DNA of 64,000 bases from Ignavibacteriales bacterium (GCA_003538625.1 DPRR01000005.1:62001-126000); one strand, 5' to 3'. Counted from the stretch's first letter, positions 46,771 to 57,399 are shown. A program made the numbers and translations. Notes: generated from the letters alone by a model not told the origin.

Positions 46771-47500
46771 TCATCTTCTCCTTCTTCATTTTATTGTATG
46801 CATCTAGAAATGCTAGATAAACATTCGCAATTGGGTGACCATTTAATGCCTTATTATGCTTCTCAATAACTTTCACATCGTTTCTCTGAATTGGACCGGT
46901 GAGCGGATTATCACTGCTAATCAGATTTTCTGCAACAGCTTTTAGATAAACTTTAGCAGCTGATTCAGATATATCCTGAGATTTTAGATAATCGAAAAAG
47001 TATTTCCAGATAAAAGCAGTAAAGTTTCCGCTTAAAACACACATTGCGTGATAAAATACTTTTTCGTCTTTATTAATTTCATAGCTTTTATTCTGCAGAT
47101 CCGGAAAAAGATCTTTAAATATTTTTCTATTTCTTTCCGTTATAAAAGAAATTGATTCATATGTTTCCAAACTATAAAGTGAATCCATAAACGTCATAAG
47201 CGGGTGTGCACTTTCTGCAAGCGATGTAGAGAGCATACCTGAACAATGAATCCATATTTTTTCTTCAAGCGGCTTAGATTTATGTTCTTTAATAAATTCC
47301 ACTATTTCATCATCACTGATCAATACTAAGATGTATTTTGCATCTAATGCTAAGGATTCGAATTGTATATTGGAATGTCTGTTCCAGACTTTAAAAGAGA
47401 TGTTTTTTAATGAAAAATAATTCTGCAGGTGTTTGGACAGTTTACCACTGCCAACAATCAGATATGAAAATTTAATTTTATGTTCTGGTACCTGTCTCAA
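46757..47500 (-). CDS. Rossmann-like / DUF2520-type oxidoreductase-like protein, possible ketopantoate reductase
   Basis: The 247-residue protein has an N-terminal NAD(P)-binding fold (about 10-120: FSYLIVGSGKLSKHL, then ILVLISDDEI and WIHCSGMLS). An all-helical C-terminal domain of the DUF2520 kind has FYHAMCVLSGNFTAF, AVAENLIS and LTGPIQRNDV. The fold is like the 6-phosphogluconate-dehydrogenase-type reductases that include PanE. As first gene of the pantothenate operon, which has no classical panE, it is a good candidate for the ketopantoate reductase step. The start is TTG at 47498-47500, without an in-frame ATG nearby. Confidence 0.75.
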   Translation of the reverse strand: MRQVPEHKIKFSYLIVGSGKLSKHLQNYFSLKNISFKVWNRHSNIQFESLALDAKYILVLISDDEIVEFIKEHKSKPLEEKIWIHCSGMLSTSLAESAHPLMTFMDSLYSLETYESISFITERNRKIFKDLFPDLQNKSYEINKDEKVFYHAMCVLSGNFTAFIWKYFFDYLKSQDISESAAKVYLKAVAENLISSDNPLTGPIQRNDVKVIEKHNKALNGHPIANVYLAFLDAYNKMKKEKMIEIN

Positions 47501-47659
47501 TGATCAAGTCCATTCTTGCTTTATATAAATATTTTTCAAAGTAGCCTTCTTAAAAAGATAGACTCTTAAATTAACCGGTAAAAAATATCAATAATTTTTA
47601 TTCAATCGCAAGTGACTAATATCAACATTTCAATACGATTTAAATTTGATTGATTCTAA

Positions 47660-47688
47660 AAAGAAAACCCTCGTGACGCGAGGGTTTA
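47660..47688 (-). terminator. Rho-independent terminator after the efflux operon
   Basis: A 9-bp stem (AAACCCTCG with CGAGGGTTT) and short loop, followed on the minus strand by TTTTCTTTTT. It lies about 40 bp past the stop codon of the RND transporter at 47725. Confidence 0.87.
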
Positions 47689-47724
47689 TCTTCTAATCTA
47701 AATAAAAGATGAAATAATGTATTA

Positions 47725-50700
47725 TTAATTACCTTCCTGAAATTCTAATCCGGAAATTATTTTGATTTTTCTGTTAAACACTTTTCTGTATAAACCTGGT
47801 ATTTTGTCCTTCAGTCCTTCCATAAAAGTAAAAATTACGGGAACGAGAACAAGTGTTAGAAACATTGAGCTTGTTAACCCGCCAACCAATCCCCAGGCCA
47901 AACCGGATTTCCATTCCGAACCTGCACTTGATGAAAGTGCTATCGGAAGCATTCCAAACACCATTGTTAGTGTAGTCATAAAAATCGGTCTTATTCTGCT
48001 TTTGCCGGCTTCTAATATCGCATCATTAGTTTCCATTCCTTCTCTTTGATTGTAAGTTGTACGATCAACCAGAAGAATTGCATTTTTAGCAACTAAACCA
48101 ATTAACATAATAATTCCAAGCATTGTAAAAATACTCAGCGCATTCATTGTTAGTGCTAACGCAAATAATGCACCCACCATTGCAACGGGAATTGAAAACA
48201 ATACAACAAACGGGTAAACGTATGAATCATACAGGGCAACCATTATCATGTAAACGAAAAGAATGCCGGCAAGCATTGCCAAGCCCAGGCTTCCAAAAGA
48301 ATCTGCCTGATTTTTAAGATCGCCATCATATACAAGTTCAACACCTTTAGGAAGTTTTTCTTTTATCATAGCAGCTTGAAAATCCTGTCCGATACTTCCG
48401 CTTGGTCTTCCGTTCACTTGCGAAAAAACAACGATAGAACTTATCCTGTCTTTTCTTTCAAGTTTAGTAGGACCGGCAGTTTCAAAAATATTTGCAAACT
48501 GTTGAAGTTCTACCAGTTGACCTCTTGGATTCATAAAAGTTAACCTGCTGAGATCAGATATTTTGGATCTGTCAAATTGATCTAATGATATTCTGATATC
48601 ATACTCATTATCACCATCCCGATATTTTGAATCATCATCTCCGGTTAGTGCAATTCTTAATGTTGCACCAACTTCTGCAATTGATAATCCGAATGATGCA
48701 AGTTTTTCTCTGTCAATCTCAACACGTGTTTCTGGCTTTGCATCATCAGATGAAAGTCTGACATCAGTTGTACCTGCAATTTTTTTAAGAACATCCATTA
48801 CAGTCAATGATGCTTTTTGAACATCTTCTCTGTTGGGTCCTTTTACAATAATCTGGATTGGAGTAGCATTGGCTGTTCCAAAAATTCCAATTGGATTCAC
48901 CCTGACAGTAACATCAGGAATTTCCATTATTTTTTTCTTAATCAGGTGCCCAACCTGATCTGTAGATTTATCCCGCAATTCTTTGTCCACGAGTGTAACA
49001 TTAAGCTCAGAAGAATTACTGGTTGATTGTCCTATTAAACCTTCATTTGAAGCACCGACATTTACGAAAACTTTTTTCACCTCAGGAAGTGATGAAATAA
49101 TGTTCTCAACTTTCTGAGTTACAAAATTTGTCCGCTCCAATGTAGTTCCGGATGGAAGTTCAATGGTCACGGCAAACTCACCTCTGTCGCTCTGTGCAAT
49201 AAATTCTGAACCAATAAAACCGGCGGGAACCAAAGCTAAGGATGCAAAAAATAATGCAACCGTTCCGGCTAACACTTTCCATCTATTATTCAGGCTCCAT
49301 TTAAGTAAACCGAGATAATGTTCCGTTAATTTTCTAAAACCATTCTCAAACCAAATCGCAAATTTTCCTATAATAGTTTTGTTGGTTAACTCACCGAGCT
49401 TTCCTATTCTTGAGGCTAACAAAGGTGTAACAGTAAAGGATACAAAAAGACTTAGCAGGGTTGAGATAACTACTACTAAAGCAAACTGTCTGATGATATT
49501 GCCGATCAATCCACCGGTTAATGCAAGAGGTAGAAAGACTACAACATCAACAAGAGTGATTGCAAGTGCTGCAAATCCGATTTCATTTCTTCCTTTTAGA
49601 GATGCTGTTCTCTTATCTTCACCCTTCTCCATATGGTGATAAATATTTTCCAGCACCACTATGGAATCATCCACCAATATTCCCACTACAAGTGAAAGTG
49701 CAAGTAATGTCATAAGGTTTAATGTAAACCCGAACATGTACATTGCAATAAAAGTTGAAATCATAGATGCAGGAATTGCAAGCAAAACAATAAATGAGTT
49801 TCTAATGCTGTGCAGAAAGAGCAGCATTACTATTGCCACAAGTATCACTGCAAGGCCAAGATCAAACTTAACTGCATTTGCTGCATCAATCGTAAACATT
49901 GAACCATCCTGAGCAATATCAAATTTTAGATTTGCATCCTTATAATCATTCTCCATCATGGTAATCTCATTGCGTACAAGTTTGCTTACTTCAACAGCAT
50001 TTGCATCTGTTTGCTTGTACATAAGTAAACCAACAGATGTTGTTCCATTTATTCTTGTAAGATTGGTATGTTCTTTTGTACCGTCTTCAACTTCTGCTAC
50101 ATCTTTTAATTTTATTTCACCGCCTTGTGCTGAACGCGCAACGATTAAGTTTCTTAATTCATCAACCGAGGAAAATTTACCCGCAACTCTCACAATTAAT
50201 TGTTCATTCTCTCCCTTTATTTTTCCCGTAGGAAAATCAAGATTTGAATTCTTAACTGCATTTGTTACCTGCAATATTGATAACCCGTAAGTTTGAATTT
50301 TATCCACATCAAGATTTATTTTTATTTCTCTCTCATCACCTCCGACAAGGGAAATTTGAGCAACACCTTTAACCTTTGAAATTCTTGGCTGAATTCTGTC
50401 TTTTATGAATTGATAAAACTCTCTTGACGGCATATTGCTTGTAATTCCCATTCTTAATACAGGAATTTCATCAATAGCAAATTTAGAAACGGTTGGAGTC
50501 TCAGAACCCTCCGGCAGTGATGAAAGAATTTCATTCACCTTCCTTTGAGTGTTCTGCAGTGTAACATCAACATTTACAGCCTGATCAAATTCAGCAGTTA
50601 CGAATGAAACTCCTTCCGATGAAGTAGATCTTAAAGATTTTAATTGATCAACACTTGAAATTGCATCTTCAATAGGCTTGGATACAGATGTTTCTACCTC

Positions 50701-50871
50701 GTTTGGAGAAGCACCCGGATACACCGTAGTAACCGTTATGAATGGTGAATTCATTTTGGGAAGAAGTTCATAGCTCAATTGAGTATAGCTGTATAAACCC
50801 AAAACTATTAGTGCACCGAATATTACAACTATTAAAGTTGGTCTTTTAATTGCTAATTCTGTTATCGTCAT
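47725..50871 (-). CDS. RND multidrug efflux transporter, HAE-1 (AcrB-like) family
   Basis: The 1048-residue inner-membrane pump has the RND layout of 12 helices and two large periplasmic loops. The proton-relay aspartates are D401 and D402 in ILVDDSIVVLENI (helix 4). The matching lysine is in LIGLVAKNAILLVD (helix 10), which distinguishes HAE-1 pumps from CusA/CzcA metal exporters. Its N-terminus (ITELAIKRPTLIVVIFGALIVLG) is typical. It exports drugs, dyes, bile-salt-like compounds or similar through a periplasmic adaptor and TolC, both encoded just upstream in the same operon. Substrates cannot be predicted. Confidence 0.93.
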   Translation of the reverse strand: MTITELAIKRPTLIVVIFGALIVLGLYSYTQLSYELLPKMNSPFITVTTVYPGASPNEVETSVSKPIEDAISSVDQLKSLRSTSSEGVSFVTAEFDQAVNVDVTLQNTQRKVNEILSSLPEGSETPTVSKFAIDEIPVLRMGITSNMPSREFYQFIKDRIQPRISKVKGVAQISLVGGDEREIKINLDVDKIQTYGLSILQVTNAVKNSNLDFPTGKIKGENEQLIVRVAGKFSSVDELRNLIVARSAQGGEIKLKDVAEVEDGTKEHTNLTRINGTTSVGLLMYKQTDANAVEVSKLVRNEITMMENDYKDANLKFDIAQDGSMFTIDAANAVKFDLGLAVILVAIVMLLFLHSIRNSFIVLLAIPASMISTFIAMYMFGFTLNLMTLLALSLVVGILVDDSIVVLENIYHHMEKGEDKRTASLKGRNEIGFAALAITLVDVVVFLPLALTGGLIGNIIRQFALVVVISTLLSLFVSFTVTPLLASRIGKLGELTNKTIIGKFAIWFENGFRKLTEHYLGLLKWSLNNRWKVLAGTVALFFASLALVPAGFIGSEFIAQSDRGEFAVTIELPSGTTLERTNFVTQKVENIISSLPEVKKVFVNVGASNEGLIGQSTSNSSELNVTLVDKELRDKSTDQVGHLIKKKIMEIPDVTVRVNPIGIFGTANATPIQIIVKGPNREDVQKASLTVMDVLKKIAGTTDVRLSSDDAKPETRVEIDREKLASFGLSIAEVGATLRIALTGDDDSKYRDGDNEYDIRISLDQFDRSKISDLSRLTFMNPRGQLVELQQFANIFETAGPTKLERKDRISSIVVFSQVNGRPSGSIGQDFQAAMIKEKLPKGVELVYDGDLKNQADSFGSLGLAMLAGILFVYMIMVALYDSYVYPFVVLFSIPVAMVGALFALALTMNALSIFTMLGIIMLIGLVAKNAILLVDRTTYNQREGMETNDAILEAGKSRIRPIFMTTLTMVFGMLPIALSSSAGSEWKSGLAWGLVGGLTSSMFLTLVLVPVIFTFMEGLKDKIPGLYRKVFNRKIKIISGLEFQEGN

Positions 50872-50924
50872 TTTTTATAATCTCCATAAAACCATTTTAG
50901 TTTGCATTGCCTAAAAGTAGCAAT

Positions 50925-51974
50925 TTAATTTTGAATAGTTACTTTATAATTGTCTTTGATATTTGATTGACCATTGACTATAACTTCTTCTCCCTCGGAT
51001 AGTCCGCTTAAAACTTGCAGCATTGTGTCGTAAGTTGAACCAATCAAAATATTTCTTTCCTTTGCAATTCCATTTTCAACAACAAAAACTTTTGCATCCT
51101 TCACACTTCCAACCAAAGCTTCTCTTGGTATTACAATAGAATTACCACCATTGATGGTAGTAAAAGAAACCTTACCAAACATTCCGGCTTTAAGAGGATT
51201 GGTTTTGCTGTTAGCAAGGGAAATTTCCACCGGATAAGTGTGAGCTGCGTCTCCCTGTGAACTTATGGATTCAATTTTACCATTAAACTTTACTCCCGGA
51301 TATACATCGGTGGTTACTACAACTTTATCATTCACCTTCAATTTGAAAGCATCTTTCTCTGCCACGTTAAGTTTTACTTTTAGAGTGGATATGTCTGCAA
51401 TATTTGCAACCACATTTGCTTTATTCACATAATCACCTTCATCAACAAGCCTTGAGGTTACTACACCTGATATGGGTGCTGTAATTTTGGTATCGTTATA
51501 TTCTCGTTTGGCAATAATGTATTTTGATTCAGCATCCTGTAATTCAAGTTTAGCTAATTCGAGACGTGAAATTGTTATGGATTTTTCTTTAAGTAAAGCT
51601 TCAAATCTTTCATAATCCTTTTTTGCTTTTTCAAAGTTTACTTCTGCAGTTTTAAAAGCAGCTAACTTAAGTTCGCCATCTAATTGAATTAAAAGTGATC
51701 CTTTACTTTTATAATCTCCGACCTTTGCGTAAACACCTGTTACTTTTCCCTGTGATTCAGAAACTATAGCTACATCATTGTAAGCAAAGATAGTCCCTAC
51801 TAATTCCAGAGTATTTGAAAATTCTTTCGTTGAAACTTTTTCAATAGTCACAGGATAGCTGTCAATGATATTTAATTCAGGATTAGCCTGCAGTTTTGAT
51901 CTATTGTTAAAAAGTACCGCAACAATTCCGACTATCATTAAAGTCAGAGCTGCAATCAGTGTTATTTTTTTCAT
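50925..51974 (-). CDS. RND efflux periplasmic adaptor (membrane fusion protein)
   Basis: The 349-residue protein has an N-terminal hydrophobic anchor (about 4-22) and no lipobox. A lipoyl-like half (VSESQGKVTGVYAKVGDYKSKGSLLIQLD), an alpha-helical hairpin (about 95-140) and the second lipoyl half (ITAPISGVVTSRLVDEGDYV) follow. Beta-barrel and membrane-proximal domains complete it (VYPGVKFNGKIESIS, VIPREALVGS). It links the inner-membrane pump to the outer-membrane channel. It lies about 50 bp after the tolC-like gene. Confidence 0.93.
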   Translation of the reverse strand: MKKITLIAALTLMIVGIVAVLFNNRSKLQANPELNIIDSYPVTIEKVSTKEFSNTLELVGTIFAYNDVAIVSESQGKVTGVYAKVGDYKSKGSLLIQLDGELKLAAFKTAEVNFEKAKKDYERFEALLKEKSITISRLELAKLELQDAESKYIIAKREYNDTKITAPISGVVTSRLVDEGDYVNKANVVANIADISTLKVKLNVAEKDAFKLKVNDKVVVTTDVYPGVKFNGKIESISSQGDAAHTYPVEISLANSKTNPLKAGMFGKVSFTTINGGNSIVIPREALVGSVKDAKVFVVENGIAKERNILIGSTYDTMLQVLSGLSEGEEVIVNGQSNIKDNYKVTIQN

Positions 51975-52022
51975 TTTATTATCCTTCTATTTTATTCTAA
52001 ACTTATTTAACTGTTTAATTTT

Positions 52023-53348
52023 TTATATATCGCCAACAGACTTTTCAAGAGAAGCTTTTGCTAACTCATAGTCCACAATAGTTTGCACGTAATTTGTCTT
52101 AGCCTGAAGCAGGGCTACCTCAGCATCTAATAATTCAGAGTTTATAGTTAAACCCTGATTAAATAATTCTTTAGTAACTCTATAATTTTCTTCCGCTTGT
52201 TTTACAGAAAATTCTGAAACACTTAATTTTTCTTTTGCCTGAAGCATATTTAAATAATTCTGATTTACTTCAAGAGTAATAGCATCCTTAATAATGTTGT
52301 AATTATCTTTACTTTGCTCAAGCTGAACTTCTGCTTGAGTTGATTTGTACCCGGTACGATTCCAGTTCCACAGATCATAAGAAAGGCTGACATTCACATC
52401 CCAGCTTCCCTTAAATTTCTCCTGTTGCGGAAAGAATCGCTGGTTAGGATTAGAATAGTAGTAATTTCCATTTAGATATATTTGTGGAAACCATCCTGAG
52501 TTAGCCAAATCGATTGCCTTTTCGCTTGACTTGATATTGTAGTCCATAGCTTTCAATTCCGGTCTCTTTTGATAAGCCTTTTCAAGTTGTTCATTAAGGT
52601 CAATTTCCGGTATAAGATTTATATCTATGTCTTCATTAATTTCAACAGGATTTGTCAAAGGCAGACCCAGTGTATTATTTAAAGCAAGTTTAGCAAGCTT
52701 AACAGAATTCTGAGCATCCATTTGTTTCAGCATTGCTTCAGCAAGTTGTACTTCAACCTTTAACAATTCATTGTTTGTTGCCATTCCACGATCAAACATG
52801 CTTTTTACATCGTTAAGATGAGCCTGGGTTTGTAAAATATTTTCATCAATAACTTTATTTATTTTCTTTGCTTTAAAAACATTCCAGTACGCTGTTTTTA
52901 TTTTAAGAATAAGATGCTGCTGCTCCTGGGTAAAATATTCCTGAGATGCATAAAAAGAATTTTCAGCAATCTCTGAACTGCTGCTTAATCTATAACCTGT
53001 AAACAAAGGTTGTGCTAAAGAAAGTTTCATTGTGTAATTATTAGTTATATTCGGTGCAATGTCGATACTTCCAAAGGGGCCAGAGATAGTATAAGGGGTA
53101 ACTTCACTTAACCTTGTATATCCTGCATAAAATTGAAGTGTCGGCAACATTTGAGTCCTTACCTCACCGTAATTAGCTTCTCTGTACTTAACATTCATCT
53201 TTGCACTGTTAAGTTGATGACTGTTTTCAAGTCCAAGTTTTATTGCATCATCTACTGTTAATTGTGCAGTTTGCTGTGCAAATGCGGATTGATAATAAAA
53301 CATAAGCACTGTACTTAAAACAAATATCCTTAGTAGGATTTTTTTCAT
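52023..53348 (-). CDS. TolC-family outer-membrane efflux protein
   Basis: The 441-residue protein has a signal peptide ending AFAQQ and two internally similar halves of long helices (about 35-230 and 240-440), as in TolC. LTVDDAIKLGLENSHQLNSAK and LPTLQFYAGYTRLSE are in the first half, and FPQIYLNGNYYYSNP and LSYDLWNWNRTGYK in the second. It forms the outer-membrane duct for the adaptor and pump encoded downstream. As first gene of the three-gene operon it must follow the promoter, which lies in the long upstream gap; no regulator gene of TetR type is adjacent. Confidence 0.92.
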   Translation of the reverse strand: MKKILLRIFVLSTVLMFYYQSAFAQQTAQLTVDDAIKLGLENSHQLNSAKMNVKYREANYGEVRTQMLPTLQFYAGYTRLSEVTPYTISGPFGSIDIAPNITNNYTMKLSLAQPLFTGYRLSSSSEIAENSFYASQEYFTQEQQHLILKIKTAYWNVFKAKKINKVIDENILQTQAHLNDVKSMFDRGMATNNELLKVEVQLAEAMLKQMDAQNSVKLAKLALNNTLGLPLTNPVEINEDIDINLIPEIDLNEQLEKAYQKRPELKAMDYNIKSSEKAIDLANSGWFPQIYLNGNYYYSNPNQRFFPQQEKFKGSWDVNVSLSYDLWNWNRTGYKSTQAEVQLEQSKDNYNIIKDAITLEVNQNYLNMLQAKEKLSVSEFSVKQAEENYRVTKELFNQGLTINSELLDAEVALLQAKTNYVQTIVDYELAKASLEKSVGDI

Positions 53349-53953
53349 AACTCTAAATCTCCTGCAAAAATTTTCTTTTTAGTTTTTAAAATCGGACGGC
53401 AAAAAATAGGATACGATGCATGCATTTTAATTGCGCTGAATCTCAAATATAGATCAGATTGTTTTGTATCACAGTTGTCAACGGTTAATAGAGTTGATAA
53501 ATGGTATTCGAATATTTTTTTATTTTTTTTACTAAAAAAATCTGTCTGACAATTTGCAAACGGCAATTAGAATCATACCAATTTTTACTTCTAACTTTTT
53601 TGAGTTATAGTAATGACCAGTAAAATTTTTTGTGTAAGTTTTAAATTTTTAATTCATATCAACAAAAGCTCCGGATTTGGAGATGAAGCAAATTTGATCA
53701 AAGATCCCGCTTGTTTTACAAAGCCGTATTTCTTGAGCTAAGATCATAGTATGAGTTGATTTTAATTAATATCAAGACTGCGAATAGTTGGTAATTTTCA
53801 TTACTTCATCCAGTACGGGCACCACTTATCAAAATTCCGGCTCTCTAATATTGGATTTGATTGTTTACTGCTATTATTTTATCAAAGAAATTAAAACAAT
53901 TTTTAATTCTTCCATTCGCAGGTAAAAACAAATTTGTTTGGAAGAAGGAATAA
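53349..53953. other. Long intergenic region between divergent genes
   Basis: About 0.6 kb between the efflux operon and the propeller protein gene. A 73-residue frame (53345-53566) is unlike any protein I know and is probably not coding. The region must carry two divergent promoters. A strong ribosome-binding site (AGAAGGAA) stands before the ATG at 53954. Confidence 0.5.
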
Positions 53954-56900
53954 ATGTCAATTCAAATATTCAATAATTATTATCCGGTGATATCTATGCA
54001 AAAATTATTTTTCATTTTCATTTCAACTTTTTTAATCACACTGATAACCTTTACTTTCGGTCAGAATAAACAATCAGATTCACTTAAAAATGTTTCACTT
54101 GCCGGTCTTTCATTCAGAGGCATTGGTCCGGCTGTTACAGGCGGAAGAGTGGTTGATATTGCCGTCAATCCTGTTAACAATAGTGAATATTATGTTGCCT
54201 CGGGTCACGGTTCATTATGGAAAACAACTAACAGCGGAGTTACATTTTCTCCCATCTTCGATGCAAATAAATCATACGCAATTGGTTGTGTAGCAATTGA
54301 TCCGACAAATACTAACATTGTTTGGGTAGGAACTGGCGAAAATAATAATCAGAACAATGTGATCTTTGGTGATGGTATTTACAAGAGTGAGGATGGCGGA
54401 AAAAGCTGGAATAATATGGGAATCAGTGCCTCTCATCAGATTGGTGGAATTGCAATTGATCCAAATAACTCTAACATAGTTTATGCTGCTGCTTATGGAT
54501 CATCAAGAATTTCCGGGGGCGATAGAGGAATTTTTAAAACAACTGACGGCGGCAAAACATGGGAAAATGTTTTAAAGATTAGTGAATTCACCGGCTGTTA
54601 TCAGGTTCAAATGGACCCACGCTTTTCAAATATTTTGTATGCTGTTGCACACCAGAGAATGAGAAATTTATACACAGGAGTTTATGGCGGACCTGAAAGT
54701 GGAATTTATCGCAGTCTTGATTACGGGTTAACCTGGGAAAAACTTAAAAATGGTTTACCTTCAGAAGATGTTGGAAGAATCGGAATGGCAATTTCACCAG
54801 TAAATCCCGATTATCTTTATGCTATTGTTGAAGCTACCGACAAAGACAAAGGTGTTTATAAAAGTACTGACCGCGGTGCCAGCTGGACGAAGCAAAACAG
54901 TTATAACGCAACAGCGCCTTTTTATTATCATGAACTTTATTGTGATCCTGTAGATTTGGACAGAGTTTACAGCAACGATACATTTTTACAAATTACTATT
55001 GATGGCGGCAAATCGTGGAAAAATTTGGGTGATGACAAAAAGCATGTTGATAACCATGCACTATGGATTGATCCTGCAAATAATAAACATATTCTTGCCG
55101 GCTGCGATGGCGGGCTTTATGAAACTTTCGATCAGGCAAAGAACTGGAATTTTAAATCGAATATCCCCATTGCAGAAATCTATAAAATTACAACGGATAA
55201 TGCCGAACCATTTTATAATGTTTATATCGGAACTCAGGATAATAATAGTCTCGGAGGACCTTCTAGAACTATTAGTTCTGCGGGAATATTAAACCAGGAT
55301 TGGCTCTTTACCAATGCCGGTGATGGTTTTGAAACTCAGGTTGATTGGAAAAATCCGGACATAATATATTCACAATCGCAATTCGGCGGACTTGTTCGTT
55401 TTGATAAACGAAGTGGAGAGAACTTATTTATTCAGCCGCAGGATTTTGCTGATACGGCTTACCGTTTTGATTGGGATGCCGGGTTTCTTCTTTCAAAACA
55501 CAATAATAAAAGATTATACTTAGGCGGTAATAAATTGCTGCGCAGTGATGATCAAGGCAGTACCTGGAAAGAAATTAGTCCCGATTTAACAAGAGGTGTT
55601 CCTAAAGAGATGCAAAAATTAATGGGACAAAGCTGGAGCATTGATCAGCTTGCAAGAAAAAGCAGTATGGCACAAATTGTAACGATTGCGGAATCTCCTC
55701 TGGATGAAAATATTTTATATGCGGGTTCCGGTGATGGATTAATAAATGTTACAACAAATGGTGGAACAAACTGGACAAAGGCAATCATTGATGGTTTACC
55801 GGAGTACTCTCGAGTTCATCACATTATTGCGTCAAATTTTGATAAGCTTGTTGCGTACGCTGCTTGCAATAACTACTTTGGAGGTGATTACAAACCTTAC
55901 ATCTACAAAACTACCGATGGTGGAAAGCACTGGTTTTCAATCAACAATAATCTTTCGGAAAATGGAAGCACTTTTTCAATAGCTGAAGATCATATCGATA
56001 AAAATCTTTTATTTCTTGGAACTTTATTCGGAGTTTATTTTTCTAATGATGGCGGAAAAGAATGGATACCACTAAAAAATGGAATGCCTCCTGCCTGTGT
56101 AATGGACCTCGATATTCAGCGAAGAGAAAATGATCTTGTTGTTTCAACATTTGGAAGAGGAGTTTATATTCTTGATGATTATTCCCCTTTAAGATATTTA
56201 TCAACCGAGACTTTAAATAAAGAAGCAGAAATATTTCCTGTAAAAGATGCATTAATGTTTATTCCATCTAATCCACTTGGATTTAGAGGAGTTGCGTTCA
56301 TGGGTGCAAGTTTTTATTCAGCTCCAAATCCGGAAGTCGGTGCAGTATTTACTTACTACTTAAAAGATGAATTTAAAACATTAAAAGAACTCCGCAGAGA
56401 CGAAGAGAAGAAAAAGCAAAAGGACAAAGAGGAGATCAAATTTCCATCTTATGAAACATTAAAAGCGGAACAGGAAGAACCTGAAGCTTATCTGCTTTTT
56501 ACAATTACCGATGAAGCAGGAAATGTTATACGCAAAATAAAGACAGAAGCTGTTAAAGGCGTAAATAGATTAGTATGGAATTTCCGTTACGCTCCGGTTT
56601 CTCCTGTATCACTTGAACCGCCGGACAATTCGGTACCATGGGTTGAGCCTGATAAAGGTTATATGGTTGTGCCAGGAAAATATTTTGTGTCTCTTTCTAA
56701 ATTTCAGGATGGAAAGTTTACTGAACTGGTAAACAGGAAAGAATTTATTTGTAAATCATTGAATAATACAACTCTTCCTGCTGAAGATAAGTTTAGCCTT
56801 GATATATTTAATAAAAAAGTTGCTGAGCTTACAAGATCTATCACCGGTGCTGATGCATTCAGAAATGAATTAATTAGCAAAGTATCTTATTTAAAGAAAG

Positions 56901-57262
56901 CTGTCTTAGATGGAGCTGAAGTTCCTGCTTCAACTTATAATAATATTATAAGCATTGAAGCTGATTTGAGAGATCTGAATGTAAAGTTAAATGGTGATCA
57001 ACTGAGAAGCAGATATGACGGAGCATCACCGACTTCAGTAAAACAAAGAGTAGAATTAATAACCGGTGCTTTGTGGAATACAACAGCTGCTCCGACAAAT
57101 ACTTTCATAACGTCTTATGAAATGGCAGCCAGTAAATTTGATGAACTCCTGGATTATCTCAGATCAATTAATAATAGTATAAAACAGGTAGAAGCTGAAT
57201 TAGAAAAATCCGGGGCACCCTATACACCGGGCAGATTTCCTGAGTGGAAAAAAAATAATTAA
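53954..57262 (+). CDS. Large sortilin/VPS10-like beta-propeller secreted protein
   Basis: The 1102-residue protein has an N-terminal signal sequence (LFFIFISTFLITLITFTFGQ). About a dozen Asp-box/BNR-type repeats follow (SVSNDGGKSW-like: SEDGGKSWNNMG, TTDGGKTWENV, STDRGASWTK, TTDGGKHWFSI, SNDGGKEW). These are typical of VPS10/sortilin-like ten-bladed propellers found in many Bacteroidota, often near peptidases. Past residue about 750 the protein has an Ig-like domain (PEAYLLFTITDEAGNVIRKI) and a helical C-terminal part. It has no T9SS sorting domain. Whether the ATG at 53954 (better ribosome-binding site) or that at 53996 (usual signal-peptide length) is used is open. The function is unknown, possibly binding of peptides or glycans. 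Confidence 0.82.
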   Translation: MSIQIFNNYYPVISMQKLFFIFISTFLITLITFTFGQNKQSDSLKNVSLAGLSFRGIGPAVTGGRVVDIAVNPVNNSEYYVASGHGSLWKTTNSGVTFSPIFDANKSYAIGCVAIDPTNTNIVWVGTGENNNQNNVIFGDGIYKSEDGGKSWNNMGISASHQIGGIAIDPNNSNIVYAAAYGSSRISGGDRGIFKTTDGGKTWENVLKISEFTGCYQVQMDPRFSNILYAVAHQRMRNLYTGVYGGPESGIYRSLDYGLTWEKLKNGLPSEDVGRIGMAISPVNPDYLYAIVEATDKDKGVYKSTDRGASWTKQNSYNATAPFYYHELYCDPVDLDRVYSNDTFLQITIDGGKSWKNLGDDKKHVDNHALWIDPANNKHILAGCDGGLYETFDQAKNWNFKSNIPIAEIYKITTDNAEPFYNVYIGTQDNNSLGGPSRTISSAGILNQDWLFTNAGDGFETQVDWKNPDIIYSQSQFGGLVRFDKRSGENLFIQPQDFADTAYRFDWDAGFLLSKHNNKRLYLGGNKLLRSDDQGSTWKEISPDLTRGVPKEMQKLMGQSWSIDQLARKSSMAQIVTIAESPLDENILYAGSGDGLINVTTNGGTNWTKAIIDGLPEYSRVHHIIASNFDKLVAYAACNNYFGGDYKPYIYKTTDGGKHWFSINNNLSENGSTFSIAEDHIDKNLLFLGTLFGVYFSNDGGKEWIPLKNGMPPACVMDLDIQRRENDLVVSTFGRGVYILDDYSPLRYLSTETLNKEAEIFPVKDALMFIPSNPLGFRGVAFMGASFYSAPNPEVGAVFTYYLKDEFKTLKELRRDEEKKKQKDKEEIKFPSYETLKAEQEEPEAYLLFTITDEAGNVIRKIKTEAVKGVNRLVWNFRYAPVSPVSLEPPDNSVPWVEPDKGYMVVPGKYFVSLSKFQDGKFTELVNRKEFICKSLNNTTLPAEDKFSLDIFNKKVAELTRSITGADAFRNELISKVSYLKKAVLDGAEVPASTYNNIISIEADLRDLNVKLNGDQLRSRYDGASPTSVKQRVELITGALWNTTAAPTNTFITSYEMAASKFDELLDYLRSINNSIKQVEAELEKSGAPYTPGRFPEWKKNN

Positions 57263-57370
57263 TGATTATTAGAATTGAAATATTTAAAACATTATTCTGA
57301 GACATAATCTCTTAATATGTTTAATAGAATTGATATTCAACAATAATCTAAAAGTTTTAGATTAATAATT

Positions 57371-57399
57371 AAAAACCGGCTGGCAACCGGTTTTTTTTT
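57371..57399 (+). terminator. Rho-independent terminator, possibly bidirectional
   Basis: A 9-bp stem (AAAAACCGG with CCGGTTTTT) and a 7-nt loop, followed by T9 on the plus strand. The five A's at the left side allow it to work also for the convergent gene at 57480-58055. Confidence 0.88.

Noticed and set aside
53345..53566. A 73-residue leftward frame upstream of the tolC-like gene
   Set aside because: It overlaps the TolC start, has no family likeness or ribosome-binding site, and its composition (many Cys, Lys runs) looks like chance.
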